In this document: in pieces, positions 36,217-46,348 of the stretch
Numbering within the stretch: position 1 is the first letter of the stretch
Layout: each line of letters begins with the position of its first letter
NCBI RefSeq assembly: GCF_028553745.1
Contig: NZ_CP067129.1
Location: forward strand, 2,338,501-2,402,500
DNA length: 64,000 nt
DNA from: Paracoccus seriniphilus
GTDB taxonomy: Bacteria; Pseudomonadota; Alphaproteobacteria; Rhodobacterales; Rhodobacteraceae
Direction: 5' to 3'
Program-made: the position numbers and the translations under genes
The notes under the pieces: generated by a model
Database searches by the model: none
Told to the model about the DNA's origin: nothing
The model's input: the letters and a program-made list of their open reading frames with translations, nothing else

Positions 36217-36618
36217 ATGTTGCCACCGCGTTTCGCCATAACCGCCGAACAGATCGACCGAGTCGTGGCCGTATTTTACGGTGCCGTGCGTCGTCATGAG
36301 GTTCTGGGACCGGTCTTTGCCGCCCATGTCACCGACTGGCCGCAGCACGAAGACAAGATCGCGCGGTTCTGGAAGAAGGCGATCCTTCACCAGCCCGGCT
36401 ATGACGGCAATCCGATGCAGGTGCATATGGCAGCGGGCGATGTCCGGGCCGAGCATTTCGCCATCTGGCTGGCATTGTTCGACGAGACCCTGCGCCGCAG
36501 CCTGCCTGCCGAAGCCGCTGCCGGCTGGTCGGCGCTGGCCCATCGCATCGGGCGCGGGCTGCGCATGGGGGTCGAGGATCTGCGCAATCCGGTCAGCGGG
36601 CCGCCCGTGCTGCGTTAG
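36217..36618 (+). CDS. Group III truncated haemoglobin
   Basis: A 133-residue 2-on-2 globin. ITAEQIDRVVAVFYGAVRRH starts helix A/B, LGPVFAAHVTDWPQHEDKIARFW follows, and the proximal His region reads GNPMQVHMAAGDVRAEHFAIW. Truncated globins bind O2, NO or sulfide; the role of group III forms is not settled. The start is uncertain: ATG 36217 matches the family length but has no good ribosome-binding site. The frame is open back to ATG 36082, which would add 45 basic residues. Divergent from ileS. Confidence 0.8.
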   Translation: MLPPRFAITAEQIDRVVAVFYGAVRRHEVLGPVFAAHVTDWPQHEDKIARFWKKAILHQPGYDGNPMQVHMAAGDVRAEHFAIWLALFDETLRRSLPAEAAAGWSALAHRIGRGLRMGVEDLRNPVSGPPVLR

Positions 36619-37253
36619 CCGCGCATCCGGGGCGGGCGCGGTTTATATGTGGGCAGGCGCCAACCCCAGACAAGGCTGCCCGCGCGCAGGATCCAGACGA
36701 CCACGGCACAGGCGATCAGCGCCTGACTGCGCTCGAACCCCAGCCAGCCCAGCAGAACCGCGGCCATTGCCCCACAGAATGCAGCCGTCAGGTAAAGTTC
36801 GCCCTGCTTCAGGATCAGCGGCACCTCATTTCCGACCACGTCGCGCATCAGACCGCCAAAGGTTCCGGTCACGAAGCCCATGATGATCACCACGACCGGT
36901 CCGAAACCACTTTCAGAGGCAACCCCGACACCGGCGGCCACCGCCACGGCCAGAGCCACGCTGTCCAGCCAGATGATGACGCGGTAACGGCTTTCGAACA
37001 GATGCGCGGTCCAGAAGACCAGCAGGGCCGCACCGGCAGCGACCAGCACATACGAGGGTTTGGAAACCCAGAAAACCGTGTCACGCCCCAGCAACAGATC
37101 GCGCAGCGTCCCCCCGCCCACGGCGGTCAATGTGGCCATGAAGATGAAACCGACCGGATCAAGCTGGGCGCGGCTGGCCACCAAAGCGCCGGTCAGGGCA
37201 AAGATCAGCACCGAGCCATAGTCCAGTCCGGCGACAAAAGCCTCGGGCGTCAT
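36615..37253 (-). CDS. TRIC-type (UPF0126) membrane protein
   Basis: A 212-residue integral membrane protein with seven hydrophobic helices and an internal repeat. Each half carries a Gly-rich motif: [20 protein letters not shown] in the first and [21 protein letters not shown] in the second. This is the signature of the YadS/YicG family, whose solved bacterial members are homotrimeric cation channels related to eukaryotic TRIC. Natural ion and role are unclear. It overlaps the rnhA stop by four bases and the globin gene by four bases on the opposite strand. Confidence 0.9.
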   Translation of the reverse strand: MTPEAFVAGLDYGSVLIFALTGALVASRAQLDPVGFIFMATLTAVGGGTLRDLLLGRDTVFWVSKPSYVLVAAGAALLVFWTAHLFESRYRVIIWLDSVALAVAVAAGVGVASESGFGPVVVIIMGFVTGTFGGLMRDVVGNEVPLILKQGELYLTAAFCGAMAAVLLGWLGFERSQALIACAVVVWILRAGSLVWGWRLPTYKPRPPRMRG

Positions 37254-37699
37254 TTGAACGGCGCCATGCCCGCACGCGCCAGTTCGTCGGCCCTTTCATT
37301 CTCTTCGTGCCCGGCATGACCCTTGATCCAGCGCCATTCGACATCATGGGTGCGTTGCGCCTCGTCCAGACGCTGCCACAGCTCGACATTCTTCACCGGC
37401 TTTTTCGATGCCGTGCGCCAGCCATTGCGCTTCCAGCCGTGGATCCACTGGGTCACGCCATTCTTCACATAGGCGCTGTCGGTGGTGATCACGATCTGGC
37501 TGGGACGCTTCAGGGTCTCCAGCGCCGAGATCGCCGCCATCAGCTCCATCCGGTTGTTGGTGGTCTCGGCCTCGCCGCCCTGCAGTTCGCGCTCTTTCAG
37601 GATCTCGTCATCCTTGATCGCGCGCATCAGCACACCCCAGCCGCCGGGGCCGGGATTGCCGCTGCATGCGCCGTCGGTCCACGCAAAAATCTTGGTCAT
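37250..37699 (-). CDS. rnhA: Ribonuclease HI
   Basis: A 149-residue RNase H1 that cleaves the RNA strand of RNA-DNA hybrids. The four acidic catalytic residues are D9 ([16 protein letters not shown]), E52 ([15 protein letters not shown]), D74 ([12 protein letters not shown]) and D138 (ENERADELA); His of the KGHAGHEEN loop is present. ATG 37699 matches the family start, so the 34-codon upstream extension is rejected. It is followed immediately by the TRIC-type gene with a four-base overlap and preceded by ispH 58 bases upstream. Confidence 0.95.
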   Translation of the reverse strand: MTKIFAWTDGACSGNPGPGGWGVLMRAIKDDEILKERELQGGEAETTNNRMELMAAISALETLKRPSQIVITTDSAYVKNGVTQWIHGWKRNGWRTASKKPVKNVELWQRLDEAQRTHDVEWRWIKGHAGHEENERADELARAGMAPFK

Positions 37700-37757
37700 T
37701 TGCTGCCTGTCATCCAATTTCACTGCGGGGCTGTCCCGGCGACCGGAGCCCCTGCCC

Positions 37758-38714
37758 TCAGGCCGGTTCGCGCAGAACCCGAGGCACCTTGAATTCGACA
37801 TTCTCCTGCGCCGTCTCGACGATCTCGACCGTCAGATCATAGCGGGCGCGGAAAGCCTCGATCACCTCATCGACCAGAATTTCCGGCGCGCTGGCCCCGG
37901 CGGTAACGCCAACGGCACGCGCGCCCTCGATGGCACGCCAATCGATATGCTCGGCCCGCATCACCAGTTGCGAATAGTTGCATCCCTCGGCGCGGCCGAC
38001 TTCGACCAGACGCTTCGAGTTGCTGGAATTGGGCGCACCGATCACCAGCAGCGCATCGATCAGCGGTGCAACCGCCTTGACCGCCGCCTGCCGGTTTGTC
38101 GTGGCATAGCAGATATCTTCCTTGGCCGGACCGATGATCGCCGGAAAGCGGGCCTGCAGCGCCGCGACGATTCCCGCCGTGTCATCGACCGAGAGTGTCG
38201 TCTGGGTGATGAAGGCCAGCCGTTCGGGATCGCGCGGCGCGATATGGGCGACATCCTCGGCGGTTTCGACCAGGATCACCTCGCCTTCGGGCAGTTGGCC
38301 CATGGTGCCCAGAACTTCGGGATGACCCTCATGTCCGATCATCACCATCTGCAACCCGTTGGCATGGTGGCGCTCGGCCTCGACGTGAACCTTCGAGACC
38401 AGCGGGCATGTCGCATCGACAAAGACCATCTCGCGACGGCGGGCCTCGGCCGGAACCGCCTTGGGCACGCCATGGGCCGAAAAGATCACCGGGCGGTCAT
38501 CGGGGCATTCATCCAGTTCCTCGACGAAGACCGCGCCTTTTTCGCGCAGCGTATCGACCACATATTTGTTGTGGACGATCTCGTGACGGACATAGACCGG
38601 AGCCCCCCATTTCTGCAGCGCCAGTTCGACGATCTTGATGGCACGATCCACACCGGCGCAGAAACCACGCGGTGCAGCAAGGTAGAGGGTCAGGGGCGGC
38701 TTGCTATGTTCCAT
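37758..38714 (-). CDS. ispH: 4-hydroxy-3-methylbut-2-enyl diphosphate reductase
   Basis: A 318-residue iron-sulfur enzyme that performs the last step of the MEP isoprenoid pathway, giving IPP and DMAPP. The three cluster cysteines are C19 ([12 protein letters not shown]), C103 ([12 protein letters not shown]) and C202 ([11 protein letters not shown]). Substrate-binding His and the [13 protein letters not shown] segment are present. Length is normal. It lies between cobQ and rnhA on the same strand, with short gaps of 47 and 58 bases, so a loose operon is possible. Confidence 0.96.
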   Translation of the reverse strand: MEHSKPPLTLYLAAPRGFCAGVDRAIKIVELALQKWGAPVYVRHEIVHNKYVVDTLREKGAVFVEELDECPDDRPVIFSAHGVPKAVPAEARRREMVFVDATCPLVSKVHVEAERHHANGLQMVMIGHEGHPEVLGTMGQLPEGEVILVETAEDVAHIAPRDPERLAFITQTTLSVDDTAGIVAALQARFPAIIGPAKEDICYATTNRQAAVKAVAPLIDALLVIGAPNSSNSKRLVEVGRAEGCNYSQLVMRAEHIDWRAIEGARAVGVTAGASAPEILVDEVIEAFRARYDLTVEIVETAQENVEFKVPRVLREPA

Positions 38715-38761
38715 CCGGCTGAGTTAGCGCGACAGGCCCCTCTCGTCCAGAGAAAGCAGGG

Positions 38762-40204
38762 TCACGATTGTTTCTGGCCCGCCACAGCCAGCAATGCGTC
38801 GATATCCAGATATCGCTCGAGATGATCGGCCAGATCGTCCAGCGCCTGATCCACGCCTGCCTCATATCCCGGCTGCGATGTCACACCCAACCTTTGCAGA
38901 TAGGCAGCGCGGAAGGCATCATCGGCAAACAGCCCGTGCAGATAGGTGCCCACGACCCGCCCATCTGCACTGATCGCGCCGTCAGGCTGGGGAATATGGG
39001 CAAAGGGGCGTGCGCAATCCGGCCCCTGACTGCGCCCCATATGGATTTCATAGCCCGATATCGGGCAATCCAACGCCTGCCCCTGAATGCGCTCCAGCCG
39101 CTTGTCGGCCGCCATGTCGGTCTCGACCTGCAGCAATCCCAGTCCGGCCACCTGCCCCGCAGGGCCATCGGTGCCATGCGGATCGCGGATCAGTTGGCCC
39201 AGCATCTGATATCCGCCACAGATTCCCAGCACATGCCCGCCGCGGCGATGATGCGCCGCCAGATCGATGTCCCAACCTTGCCGTCGCAGGAACTCCAGAT
39301 CGCCGATCGTCGATTTCGTGCCCGGAATCACCACCAGATCGGCATCCCCGGGAATGGGACGTCCCGGCCCCAGCATGGTCAGGCGAATGCCGGGCTCGGC
39401 CGCCAGCGGGTCGAGATCATCGAAATTCGCAATGCGCGACAGGGTCAGACAGACGACATGCTTCCCGCCCCCGCCCGATGTGCGCAGGTCCACCGCATCC
39501 TCGGCGGGCAGGCGATGGGCGCCCGCGAACCATGGAACCACGCCAAAGCCCGTCCAGCCGGTGCGCTGCCGGATGAATCCATAACCATCATCGAACAGGC
39601 TCGGATCGCCACGGAACTTGTTGATCAGAAAGCCGCGAATCAGCGCCGCATCCTGCGGATCGATCACGCTTTGCGTGCCGACGATCTGGGCGATGACACC
39701 GCCACGATCGATATCTCCGGCCAGCACGACCGGCACCTGCGCGGCGCGGGCAAAGCCCATATTGGCAATGTCGCGCGGACGCAGGTTCACTTCGGCCGGG
39801 CTGCCCGCCCCTTCGATCACGATCAGCTCATGAGCTGCAGAAAGGCGGCCATAGCTGTCCAGAACGGCCTGCAGCAATTTCGGTTTCAGATCGCCGTAGT
39901 CGCGCGCCTGCGCCCTTGCGACGGCACGCCCCTGCACCACCACCTGCGCGCCGGTATCGGTTTCCGGCTTCAACAGGACCGGATTCATGTCGGTATGGGG
40001 CTGCAGCCCACAGGCGCGCGCCTGCAGGGCCTGGGCGCGGCCGATTTCGCCGCCATCGGCGGTGACAGCGGCATTATTGGACATATTCTGCGGCTTGAAA
40101 GGCGCGACCGAGATGCCGCGACGTCGCGCGACCCGGCACAAACCTGCAACCAGCAGCGATTTGCCAACATTCGAGCCCGTTCCCTGAATCATTAGTGCCG
40201 GCAT
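38762..40204 (-). CDS. cobQ: Cobyric acid synthase CobQ
   Basis: A 480-residue ATP-dependent amidotransferase that amidates four side chains of adenosylcobyrinic acid diamide in cobalamin synthesis. The N-terminal dethiobiotin-synthetase-like domain starts [20 protein letters not shown] (P-loop) and has [20 protein letters not shown]. The C-terminal type-I glutaminase domain has the nucleophile Cys in [14 protein letters not shown] and late His-x-Glu equivalents. ATG 40204 matches the family start better than the in-frame ATG at 40228. No other cobalamin gene is adjacent; its neighbours are ispH and the divergent secG. Confidence 0.94.
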   Translation of the reverse strand: MPALMIQGTGSNVGKSLLVAGLCRVARRRGISVAPFKPQNMSNNAAVTADGGEIGRAQALQARACGLQPHTDMNPVLLKPETDTGAQVVVQGRAVARAQARDYGDLKPKLLQAVLDSYGRLSAAHELIVIEGAGSPAEVNLRPRDIANMGFARAAQVPVVLAGDIDRGGVIAQIVGTQSVIDPQDAALIRGFLINKFRGDPSLFDDGYGFIRQRTGWTGFGVVPWFAGAHRLPAEDAVDLRTSGGGGKHVVCLTLSRIANFDDLDPLAAEPGIRLTMLGPGRPIPGDADLVVIPGTKSTIGDLEFLRRQGWDIDLAAHHRRGGHVLGICGGYQMLGQLIRDPHGTDGPAGQVAGLGLLQVETDMAADKRLERIQGQALDCPISGYEIHMGRSQGPDCARPFAHIPQPDGAISADGRVVGTYLHGLFADDAFRAAYLQRLGVTSQPGYEAGVDQALDDLADHLERYLDIDALLAVAGQKQS

Positions 40205-40277
40205 GGGGGACACTCTGCTTGCCATCATCCGTATCGGTGACTAGATAGGCCCGTCCGCAAATGAAAGGCCGAATTCC

Positions 40278-40760
40278 GTGGAAAACGTCGTGCTGACCAT
40301 ACATCTGATCCTGGCGGTGCTGCTGACCGGGGCTGTTCTGCTGCAACGTTCCGAAGGCGGCGGCCTTGGCGTGGGCGGCGGCAGCGGTGGCGGCGTCATG
40401 TCCGGACGCCAGGCCGCGAACGCGCTGACGCGCCTGACCTGGTTCTTCGGCATTGCGATTTTCTGCACCTCGATTGCGCTGACGATCATTGCAGCCCGGC
40501 AGACCGCGAACAGCTCGATCATGGATCAGCTTGGCGTGCCCGAGCAGCAGCAGGACACCGATTCCAGCCTGCCGAGCCTGCCGGCCTATACACCTCCGCC
40601 CTCGACCGGCGGTGACCCGCTGACCCCGCCCGCACCCGATGCGCCCGCGACCGGTGCCACCGCACCTGCGGCTCCGGCAGCCGAGGCCGTTGTGCCCGAG
40701 GGCGATGCGGTTACCCCGCCCGCGGCGGAAACGGCACCAGCGGCAGAAACAACCGACTAA
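40278..40760 (+). CDS. secG: Preprotein translocase subunit SecG
   Basis: A 160-residue SecG, the small partner of SecYE. It starts at GTG 40278 (MENVVLTIHLILAVLLTGAV), followed by the conserved LLQRSEGGGLGVGGGSGGG loop and the second helix LTWFFGIAIFCTSIALTII. After residue ~80 comes a long Pro/Ala/Thr-rich acidic tail, seen in alphaproteobacterial SecG but absent from the E. coli protein (110 residues). secG directly upstream of pyrG is the usual order in this group. Divergent from cobQ with 73 bases between. Confidence 0.92.
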   Translation: MENVVLTIHLILAVLLTGAVLLQRSEGGGLGVGGGSGGGVMSGRQAANALTRLTWFFGIAIFCTSIALTIIAARQTANSSIMDQLGVPEQQQDTDSSLPSLPAYTPPPSTGGDPLTPPAPDAPATGATAPAAPAAEAVVPEGDAVTPPAAETAPAAETTD

Positions 40761-40914
40761 GTCACACGAATAACCGGGGGCAGTGTTATTCTGCCCCACA
40801 TGAACTTGCGGTCCGTTGCGACCACGGGGCGAATCGCCTATAGCTCGAGTCCCGTGGCACAGGTCGTTCGGCGGCCCGCAGATCACAGAATCTTTGCATC
40901 TCACGGGGTCCATA

Positions 40915-42558
40915 ATGGCGCGTTATATCTTCATCACCGGCGGGGTGGTTTCGTCCCTTGGCAAGGGGCTGGCATCCGCGGCGCTGGGGGCGCTGTTGCA
41001 AGCGCGGGGTTTCACCGTGCGATTGCGCAAGCTGGACCCCTATCTGAACGTCGATCCAGGCACGATGTCGCCCTTTGAACATGGCGAGGTCTTCGTCACC
41101 GATGACGGCGCCGAAACCGATCTGGATCTGGGCCATTACGAACGCTTTACCGGCGTCAGCGCCCGGCGCACCGATAGCGTCTCTTCGGGCCGGATCTATT
41201 CCAACGTGCTGGAAAAGGAACGCCGCGGCGAATATCTGGGCAAGACGATCCAGGTCATTCCTCATGTCACCAATGAAATCAAGGACTTCCTTGCCGTTGG
41301 CGATGACGAGGTCGATTTCATGCTCTGCGAGATCGGCGGCACTGTCGGCGATATCGAGGGCCTGCCCTTCTTCGAGGCGATCCGCCAGTTCACTCATGAA
41401 CGCCCGCGCGGCGAATGCATCCTGATGCATCTGACGCTGCTGCCCTATCTGGCTGCCAGCGGCGAGCTGAAGACCAAACCGACCCAGCACAGCGTCAAGG
41501 AATTGCAATCCATCGGTCTGGCGCCTGACGTTCTTGTCTGCCGTTCGGAGCAACCGATCCCGGAAAAGGAACGCGCCAAGATCGCGCTGTTCTGCAATGT
41601 GCGCCCCGATGCGGTCATCCCGGCCTATGACCTGAAGACGATCTACGAGGCTCCGCTGGCCTATCACCGGGCCGGTCTGGACCGCGCGGTTCTGGACGCC
41701 TTCCAGATCAGCCCCGCCCCGCGCCCCGATCTGTCGCGCTGGGAAGACGTGATGGACCGCCTGGAACATGCCGAGGGCGAGGTTCGCATCGCCGTTGTCG
41801 GCAAATACACCCAGTTGGAAGACGCCTATAAATCCATCGCCGAGGCATTGACCCATGGCGGCATGGCCAACCGTGTCCGGGTTCGCGCGAATTGGGTCGA
41901 CAGCGAAAAGCTGGAAGGCGAAGGCGAACATCTGCTGGATGGCTATCATGGCATCATCGTGCCGGGTGGCTTTGGCGAACGCGGCACCGAGGGCATGGTC
42001 ACCGCCGCCCGCTATGCGCGCGAAAAGAAGGTGCCCTATCTTGGAATCTGCCTGGGCATGCAGATGGCCGTGATCGAGGCGGCACGCAATCTGGCCAATA
42101 TGCCTGATGCCGGGTCCGAAGAGTTCGACCACGAGGCCGGCAAGACCCGCTTTACGCCGGTCGTCTATCATCTCAAGGAATGGGTGCAGGGAAATTACAC
42201 CATCCAGCGCAATGTTGCGGATAACAAGGGCGGCACCATGCGTCTGGGCGCCTATACCGCCGTCCTCTCACCTGATTCGAAAATCAGCAAGATCTACGGC
42301 GGCGCGCTGGAGATGGAAGACCGGCACCGGCACCGCTATGAGGTCGATGCCACCTATCGCAAGAAGCTGGAAGAGGCCGGGCTGCATTTCTCGGGCATGT
42401 CACCTGACGGCAAATTGCCCGAAGTCATCGAATATCCCGACCATCCCTGGTTCATCGGCGTTCAGTCCCACCCGGAACTGAAATCCAAACCCTTCGCCCC
42501 GGCGCCGCTCTTTGCCGGATTCGTCCGCGCGGCAATGGAGGAAGGCCGGCTGGTCTGA
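40915..42558 (+). CDS. pyrG: CTP synthase
   Basis: A 547-residue enzyme making CTP from UTP, ATP and glutamine. The synthase domain starts [18 protein letters not shown] with the P-loop, followed by [20 protein letters not shown] and the [15 protein letters not shown] segment. The C-terminal glutaminase domain has the oxyanion strand [12 protein letters not shown], nucleophile Cys in [16 protein letters not shown], and the His-Glu of VQSHPELKS. The frame continues 33 codons upstream, but conservation begins at 40915, with GGGG eight bases before it. Confidence 0.97.
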   Translation: MARYIFITGGVVSSLGKGLASAALGALLQARGFTVRLRKLDPYLNVDPGTMSPFEHGEVFVTDDGAETDLDLGHYERFTGVSARRTDSVSSGRIYSNVLEKERRGEYLGKTIQVIPHVTNEIKDFLAVGDDEVDFMLCEIGGTVGDIEGLPFFEAIRQFTHERPRGECILMHLTLLPYLAASGELKTKPTQHSVKELQSIGLAPDVLVCRSEQPIPEKERAKIALFCNVRPDAVIPAYDLKTIYEAPLAYHRAGLDRAVLDAFQISPAPRPDLSRWEDVMDRLEHAEGEVRIAVVGKYTQLEDAYKSIAEALTHGGMANRVRVRANWVDSEKLEGEGEHLLDGYHGIIVPGGFGERGTEGMVTAARYAREKKVPYLGICLGMQMAVIEAARNLANMPDAGSEEFDHEAGKTRFTPVVYHLKEWVQGNYTIQRNVADNKGGTMRLGAYTAVLSPDSKISKIYGGALEMEDRHRHRYEVDATYRKKLEEAGLHFSGMSPDGKLPEVIEYPDHPWFIGVQSHPELKSKPFAPAPLFAGFVRAAMEEGRLV

Positions 42559-42567
42559 CGCAGAAGG

Positions 42568-43332
42568 TTACTGGGCCAGTTCCAACAGACGTTCGCGGTT
42601 GCGGAAAATCGACAAGCATACCGCCGCCGCGAACCAGGCCCATCCCAGGAATGGCACCGCCCGTGCCGCCAGCGAACGCAACAGCTTTTGTGCAAGTTGC
42701 CCGTCAACGGTTTCAATCACCTCTGCGATGACCGCGCGCGAGAACACCTTGCGAATGATGCGCTCGACGATACGTCTGGCCTTGACCCACTCGCCATTCG
42801 CCAAGGCAGAACGTAGCTGATCGAGTTCTTCGACCAGATCAGCGAAGGGCAGTTTCTCCATCAAAGTGGCGCGCTCGTCACTGTTGAAGCCCATCGCTTC
42901 CAGCAAGATATCCTTGATTGCCAAAGACCAATTGTCCTGGGCTTCCCCCGTATCTGCCGCCGCCAGGACGGTCTCGAGAACTTTCGGATCAGGCGGAGTG
43001 AACGCTTCCATCTCGGCGATCTGATCCGCCAAAACGGCATATTCAGTCCGCGCCAGTTCCCGCATTTCGTCGGAGGATTGGACCTTGGATATCTGTTGGA
43101 TCGCATCGCGAATACCGCTTTCGGCGGCGTCGGCCTCGGGCCTGCCATCCGCATCCAATATGCCGGTCAAGGCATCAATCGCGTATTCCAGCTGCATCAC
43201 CGCATCATGGAAGAAATCAGAGAATTCCTGTTTGATTTCCGATAATTGCGCCTCGGCGGATCCGCCTGACATTCCGACTGCAAGCGCCGCGCCCGACACG
43301 CCCAGCAGAACCTCTCTTCTTTCGATATGCAT
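42568..43332 (-). CDS. Hypothetical exported protein with Tat-like signal and C-terminal hydrophobic helix
   Basis: A 254-residue protein matching no family I know. The N-terminus MHIERREVLLGVSGAALAVG has a twin-arginine pair followed by a weakly hydrophobic core and an A-E-A|Q cleavage site near residue 28, consistent with Tat export. The middle is acidic and helical, with a possible four-helix or coiled-coil arrangement. Residues ~224-243 (AVPFLGWAWFAAAVCLSIF) form one membrane helix, so the mature part may be a tail-anchored periplasmic protein. It is convergent with pyrG (nine-base gap) and upstream of no clear partner. No cofactor motif is visible, which is unusual for a Tat substrate. 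Confidence 0.7.
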   Translation of the reverse strand: MHIERREVLLGVSGAALAVGMSGGSAEAQLSEIKQEFSDFFHDAVMQLEYAIDALTGILDADGRPEADAAESGIRDAIQQISKVQSSDEMRELARTEYAVLADQIAEMEAFTPPDPKVLETVLAAADTGEAQDNWSLAIKDILLEAMGFNSDERATLMEKLPFADLVEELDQLRSALANGEWVKARRIVERIIRKVFSRAVIAEVIETVDGQLAQKLLRSLAARAVPFLGWAWFAAAVCLSIFRNRERLLELAQ

Positions 43333-43392
43333 CGCCGCCTCCCCTCAGAAAGACGGATATGTTAACATGAAAAGCCCGTTTCCGCTCAGGCC

Positions 43393-44613
43393 CTATCGCC
43401 GTCCGTGAGCAAGGCGGCTGGCTTCGGGCATGCGTCGCAGGGTCAGCATGGCCCAGGCGCCGACCACCGGTCCGGGCAGCAAGGCAAGAAACGCCCATTG
43501 CCATCCGCCCAGCAGAACCGCGACATGGGGCATCAGCCAGATCGCGAATACGGTCAGCGCAAAACCGATACTGACCTGCAGGGTCAGCGCGGTTCCGACG
43601 AAACGTGAATCGGCCAGTTCGGTCACCGCCGCCGAGAATTGGGCACTGTCCCCGATGATCGAGATGCCCCAGACGATCGCGATCAGCGCCAGCAACCAGA
43701 CCGGCCCGTCAAAGGCAAATCCGATCAGCAGCGCACAGCCCCCCGATAGGGCCATCATGCCCGCCGTTGTCAGACATCGCCCGATGCGGTCGCTCAGCAA
43801 ACCACCGATCACGCAGCCCGCCACGCCAGAGGACACCACCACGAAGGCGAACATCGAGGGCGAGCCAAAGGGGGATGTCCCGGCCTGATCCGCAGCGCTG
43901 GCAAAAGCCAGGAACCATGCCCACATGGCATAAAGCTCCCACATATGGCCGAAATACCCCATATTCGCCAGGAAAACGGGCCGGTTTCTCAGCAGGGCCA
44001 CCACCTCGCGCGGGTTGAACGTGGCGCGACCAAAGGCATTGGGCCCCTCTTGCACCAGAAGGCCGAAGATCAGTGCCGAAGTGATCGTCGCCAAGGTCGA
44101 GGCAATGACCACCACCTGCCAGTCCAGCCCGCTGCCCAGGGCGCGGAACAGATGCGGCATCGAGGATCCCAGCGTCAGCCCGCCGATCAGCAGCCCCATG
44201 GCCAGTCCGCGACCGCGCAGGAACCATGTCGCCATCAGCTTCATCGCCGGCGGATACATTCCCGCCAGCGCGACTCCCGTCACGAAACGCGCGGCCACCG
44301 CGCCCGGAAACCCCGGCTGCAGCAGCAAAACGGCATTGGCCGCTGCCGCCAGAAGCGCGGAAATGGTGATCAGTCGCGTCAGCCGCATGATATCGGGCAG
44401 ATTGACCAATGATGCCGCCAGCGCTCCCAGGACAAAGCCGATCTGTACGGCATTGGTCAGCCACCCGGCCTGCGCCGCGGTCAGCGACCAGTCACGGATC
44501 AGTTCAGGCATGATCGCCGTCGCCGAGAACCAGCAGGTCATCGCGCCGATCACCCCGGCGCATATCAGCGCCAGGGCCGTCCATTGCCCCGCGATCGCGG
44601 GGGGCACGGTCAT
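43393..44613 (-). CDS. MFS transporter
   Basis: A 406-residue major facilitator with about twelve hydrophobic segments. The cytoplasmic loop 2-3 reads NLPDIMRLTRLITISALLAA; the G-rich fourth helix includes RFVTGVALAGMYPPAMKLMA and FLRGRGLAMGLLIGGLTLGSS. This is closest in pattern to CynX/nitrate-type MFS proteins, but the substrate is not evident. ATG 44613 was chosen because it avoids a 23-base overlap with the upstream NYN gene; ATG 44649 is possible. It lies 13 bases after the NYN gene stop, so they are likely cotranscribed. Confidence 0.85.
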   Translation of the reverse strand: MTVPPAIAGQWTALALICAGVIGAMTCWFSATAIMPELIRDWSLTAAQAGWLTNAVQIGFVLGALAASLVNLPDIMRLTRLITISALLAAAANAVLLLQPGFPGAVAARFVTGVALAGMYPPAMKLMATWFLRGRGLAMGLLIGGLTLGSSMPHLFRALGSGLDWQVVVIASTLATITSALIFGLLVQEGPNAFGRATFNPREVVALLRNRPVFLANMGYFGHMWELYAMWAWFLAFASAADQAGTSPFGSPSMFAFVVVSSGVAGCVIGGLLSDRIGRCLTTAGMMALSGGCALLIGFAFDGPVWLLALIAIVWGISIIGDSAQFSAAVTELADSRFVGTALTLQVSIGFALTVFAIWLMPHVAVLLGGWQWAFLALLPGPVVGAWAMLTLRRMPEASRLAHGRR

Positions 44614-44626
44614 GGGGAACCCGGTC

Positions 44627-45172
44627 TCATGCTTCGTTGGGCGCGTCACGCGGCGGGCGACCGATAATGTCGCGCAGCGCCTCGAGCTCTATGAAATTGT
44701 CAGCCTGACGACGCAATTCATCGGCGATCATGGGCGGCTGGCTGCGAATGGTCGAGACCACCGACACCCGGACCCCCGCGCGCTGAAGTGATTCGATGAG
44801 GGGTCGGAAATCACCGTCACCCGAGAACAGCACCGCATGATCCAGCCTTGGCGCCAGTTCCATGGCCGTCACCGTCAACTCGATATCCATATTGCCCTTG
44901 ACCTTACGGCGGCCCATCGAGTCGGTATATTCCTTGGCCTGTTTGGTCACGACACAATAGCCATTGTAGTGCAACCAATCGACCAGCGGACGGATGGGCG
45001 AATATTCCTCGCCATCCATCAGTGCCGTATAATAGTAAGCACGCAAAAGCTTTCCCCTGCGCTCGAACTCCTTGCGCAGCAACTTGTAATCTATGTCAAA
45101 CCCCAACGATTTCGCAGCGGCATAAAGATTGGCGCCGTCTATGAACATCGCCAGTCTGTCGTCCTTGTAAAA
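44627..45172 (-). CDS. NYN-domain (LabA/DUF88) protein, probable PIN-like nuclease
   Basis: A 181-residue protein of the NYN branch of PIN-like nucleases. The acidic residues are in AMFIDGANLYAAAKSLGFDI, GNMDIELTVTAMEL and DHAVLFSGDGDFRPLIESL, matching the Asp set that holds catalytic metal in this superfamily. Members are proposed to act on RNA; no substrate is known here. MFYKDDRL at 45172 is the usual family start and has GAAGG nine bases before it, rather than the ATG at 45190. Divergent from folK. Confidence 0.87.
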   Translation of the reverse strand, partial: FYKDDRLAMFIDGANLYAAAKSLGFDIDYKLLRKEFERRGKLLRAYYYTALMDGEEYSPIRPLVDWLHYNGYCVVTKQAKEYTDSMGRRKVKGNMDIELTVTAMELAPRLDHAVLFSGDGDFRPLIESLQRAGVRVSVVSTIRSQPPMIADELRRQADNFIELEALRDIIGRPPRDAPNEA

Positions 45173-45291
45173 CATCAATGTTGCCTTCATTCAGACTTTT
45201 TATTGTCGGGCACGGCAGCGGGCCAAAGTGAGGGTCTTGGCAATTCACTTTCGTTACGCGAATTTCAGGATGGCGCAATGAGCAGGCACCT

Positions 45292-45891
45292 ATGAGCAGT
45301 TTTACTTTCGCATTTATCGGCCTGGGTGCAAATCTGCCATCCGCCGAGGGCAGCGCGAGTGAGGCGCTGATCACGGCAGCAGGCATTGTGCACGCTGAAC
45401 CGGATATTTCAATCGTTGCCTTCAGCAGGCTTTGGAGAACTCCGGCTTTTCCTGCCGGCTCGGGCCCGGATTTCGCAAATGCGGTTGCAAAACTGCAGAC
45501 AAATCTTCCGCCCGAGACCCTGCTGGACAGATTGCACAAGATAGAGGCAGATTTCGGCCGGGACCGCAGCACCGGACGCTGGTCGGCACGGGTGCTGGAT
45601 CTGGACCTGCTGGCAATGGATGACCTGGTGCTGCCCGACCCCGACCTTCAGCAGCACTGGCGCGAGCTTGCACCGGATCGCCAGCGTGTCGAGACCCCCG
45701 ACGAACTTCTCTTGCCGCATCCGCGCATTCAGGACCGCGCTTTCGTGCTGGCACCCTGGGCTGAAATCGCCCCGAACTGGCGCCATCCGCTGTTGAGGCA
45801 AAGCGTGGCACAGATGTTGGCGGCGCTGGGACCGGATGCATTGACCGGCATGACGCCGATGTCCGGCCACAATATCCGTGCTTTTCCTTGA
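45292..45891 (+). CDS. folK: 2-amino-4-hydroxy-6-hydroxymethyldihydropteridine pyrophosphokinase
   Basis: A 199-residue HPPK of folate synthesis, transferring pyrophosphate from ATP to the pterin. Motifs: FIGLGANLPSAEGSASEAL at the start, the substrate loop around FSRLWRTPAFPAGSGPDFAN, FGRDRSTGRWSARVLDLDLL with the catalytic Asp pair, and LLPHPRIQDRAFVLAPWAEI. Length is slightly above E. coli FolK (159), with an insertion around residue 115-130. It is followed 71 bases later by rpoZ. Confidence 0.93.
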   Translation: MSSFTFAFIGLGANLPSAEGSASEALITAAGIVHAEPDISIVAFSRLWRTPAFPAGSGPDFANAVAKLQTNLPPETLLDRLHKIEADFGRDRSTGRWSARVLDLDLLAMDDLVLPDPDLQQHWRELAPDRQRVETPDELLLPHPRIQDRAFVLAPWAEIAPNWRHPLLRQSVAQMLAALGPDALTGMTPMSGHNIRAFP

Positions 45892-45962
45892 CAATTGCCG
45901 CGCATGCGATCAGTAATCCGATTTCGCCCCGGATTTCCGATTCGCAACTGCACAGGTGAGAT

Positions 45963-46316
45963 ATGGCCCGCGTAACGGTTGAAGACTGCGTCGACAAGGT
46001 TCCCAACCGCTTTGATCTGGTGATGCTGGCCTCGCATCGCGCCAGAGAGATCACCGCTGGCAGCGCGCCTACGGTGGATCGCGACAATGACAAGAACCCG
46101 GTTGTCGCGCTGCGCGAAATCGCTGACGAAACCCAGCCGGTCGACGATCTGCGCGAACGGATGATCGAATCCAGCCAGACCCAGATCGAGGTCGATGAAC
46201 CCGAAGAAGACGCAATGGCATTGCTGTTGGGTGCAGAGAACGACCGCCCGAAACCCGCCGACGAAGAGTCGGAGGAGCGTATGCTGCGCATGATGCTGGA
46301 AGCCAGCCAGCGCTAA
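45963..46316 (+). CDS. rpoZ: RNA polymerase omega subunit
   Basis: A 117-residue omega subunit. It starts [30 protein letters not shown], the conserved segment that wraps the beta' C-terminus, and continues [14 protein letters not shown]. The C-terminal half is an acidic extension. It supports polymerase assembly and ppGpp response. It sits directly upstream of rsh, as in most proteobacteria. Confidence 0.95.
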   Translation: MARVTVEDCVDKVPNRFDLVMLASHRAREITAGSAPTVDRDNDKNPVVALREIADETQPVDDLRERMIESSQTQIEVDEPEEDAMALLLGAENDRPKPADEESEERMLRMMLEASQR

Positions 46317-46348
46317 GCAGAGACAGACAAAGAGGTTTTCGGCAGAAT

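Noticed and set aside
33076..36618. Very long open frame on the + strand opposite ileS (1180 codons)
   Set aside because: It mirrors the codon bias of ileS in a GC-rich genome; its translation lacks any family features except the last part, which is the true globin gene.
40205..40277. Cobalamin riboswitch upstream of cobQ
   Set aside because: Only 73 bases separate cobQ from secG, too short for the aptamer, and no B12-box-like sequence was seen.
40786..42171. 461-codon minus-strand frame opposite pyrG
   Set aside because: PyrG motifs are complete on the + strand; this frame is a shadow.
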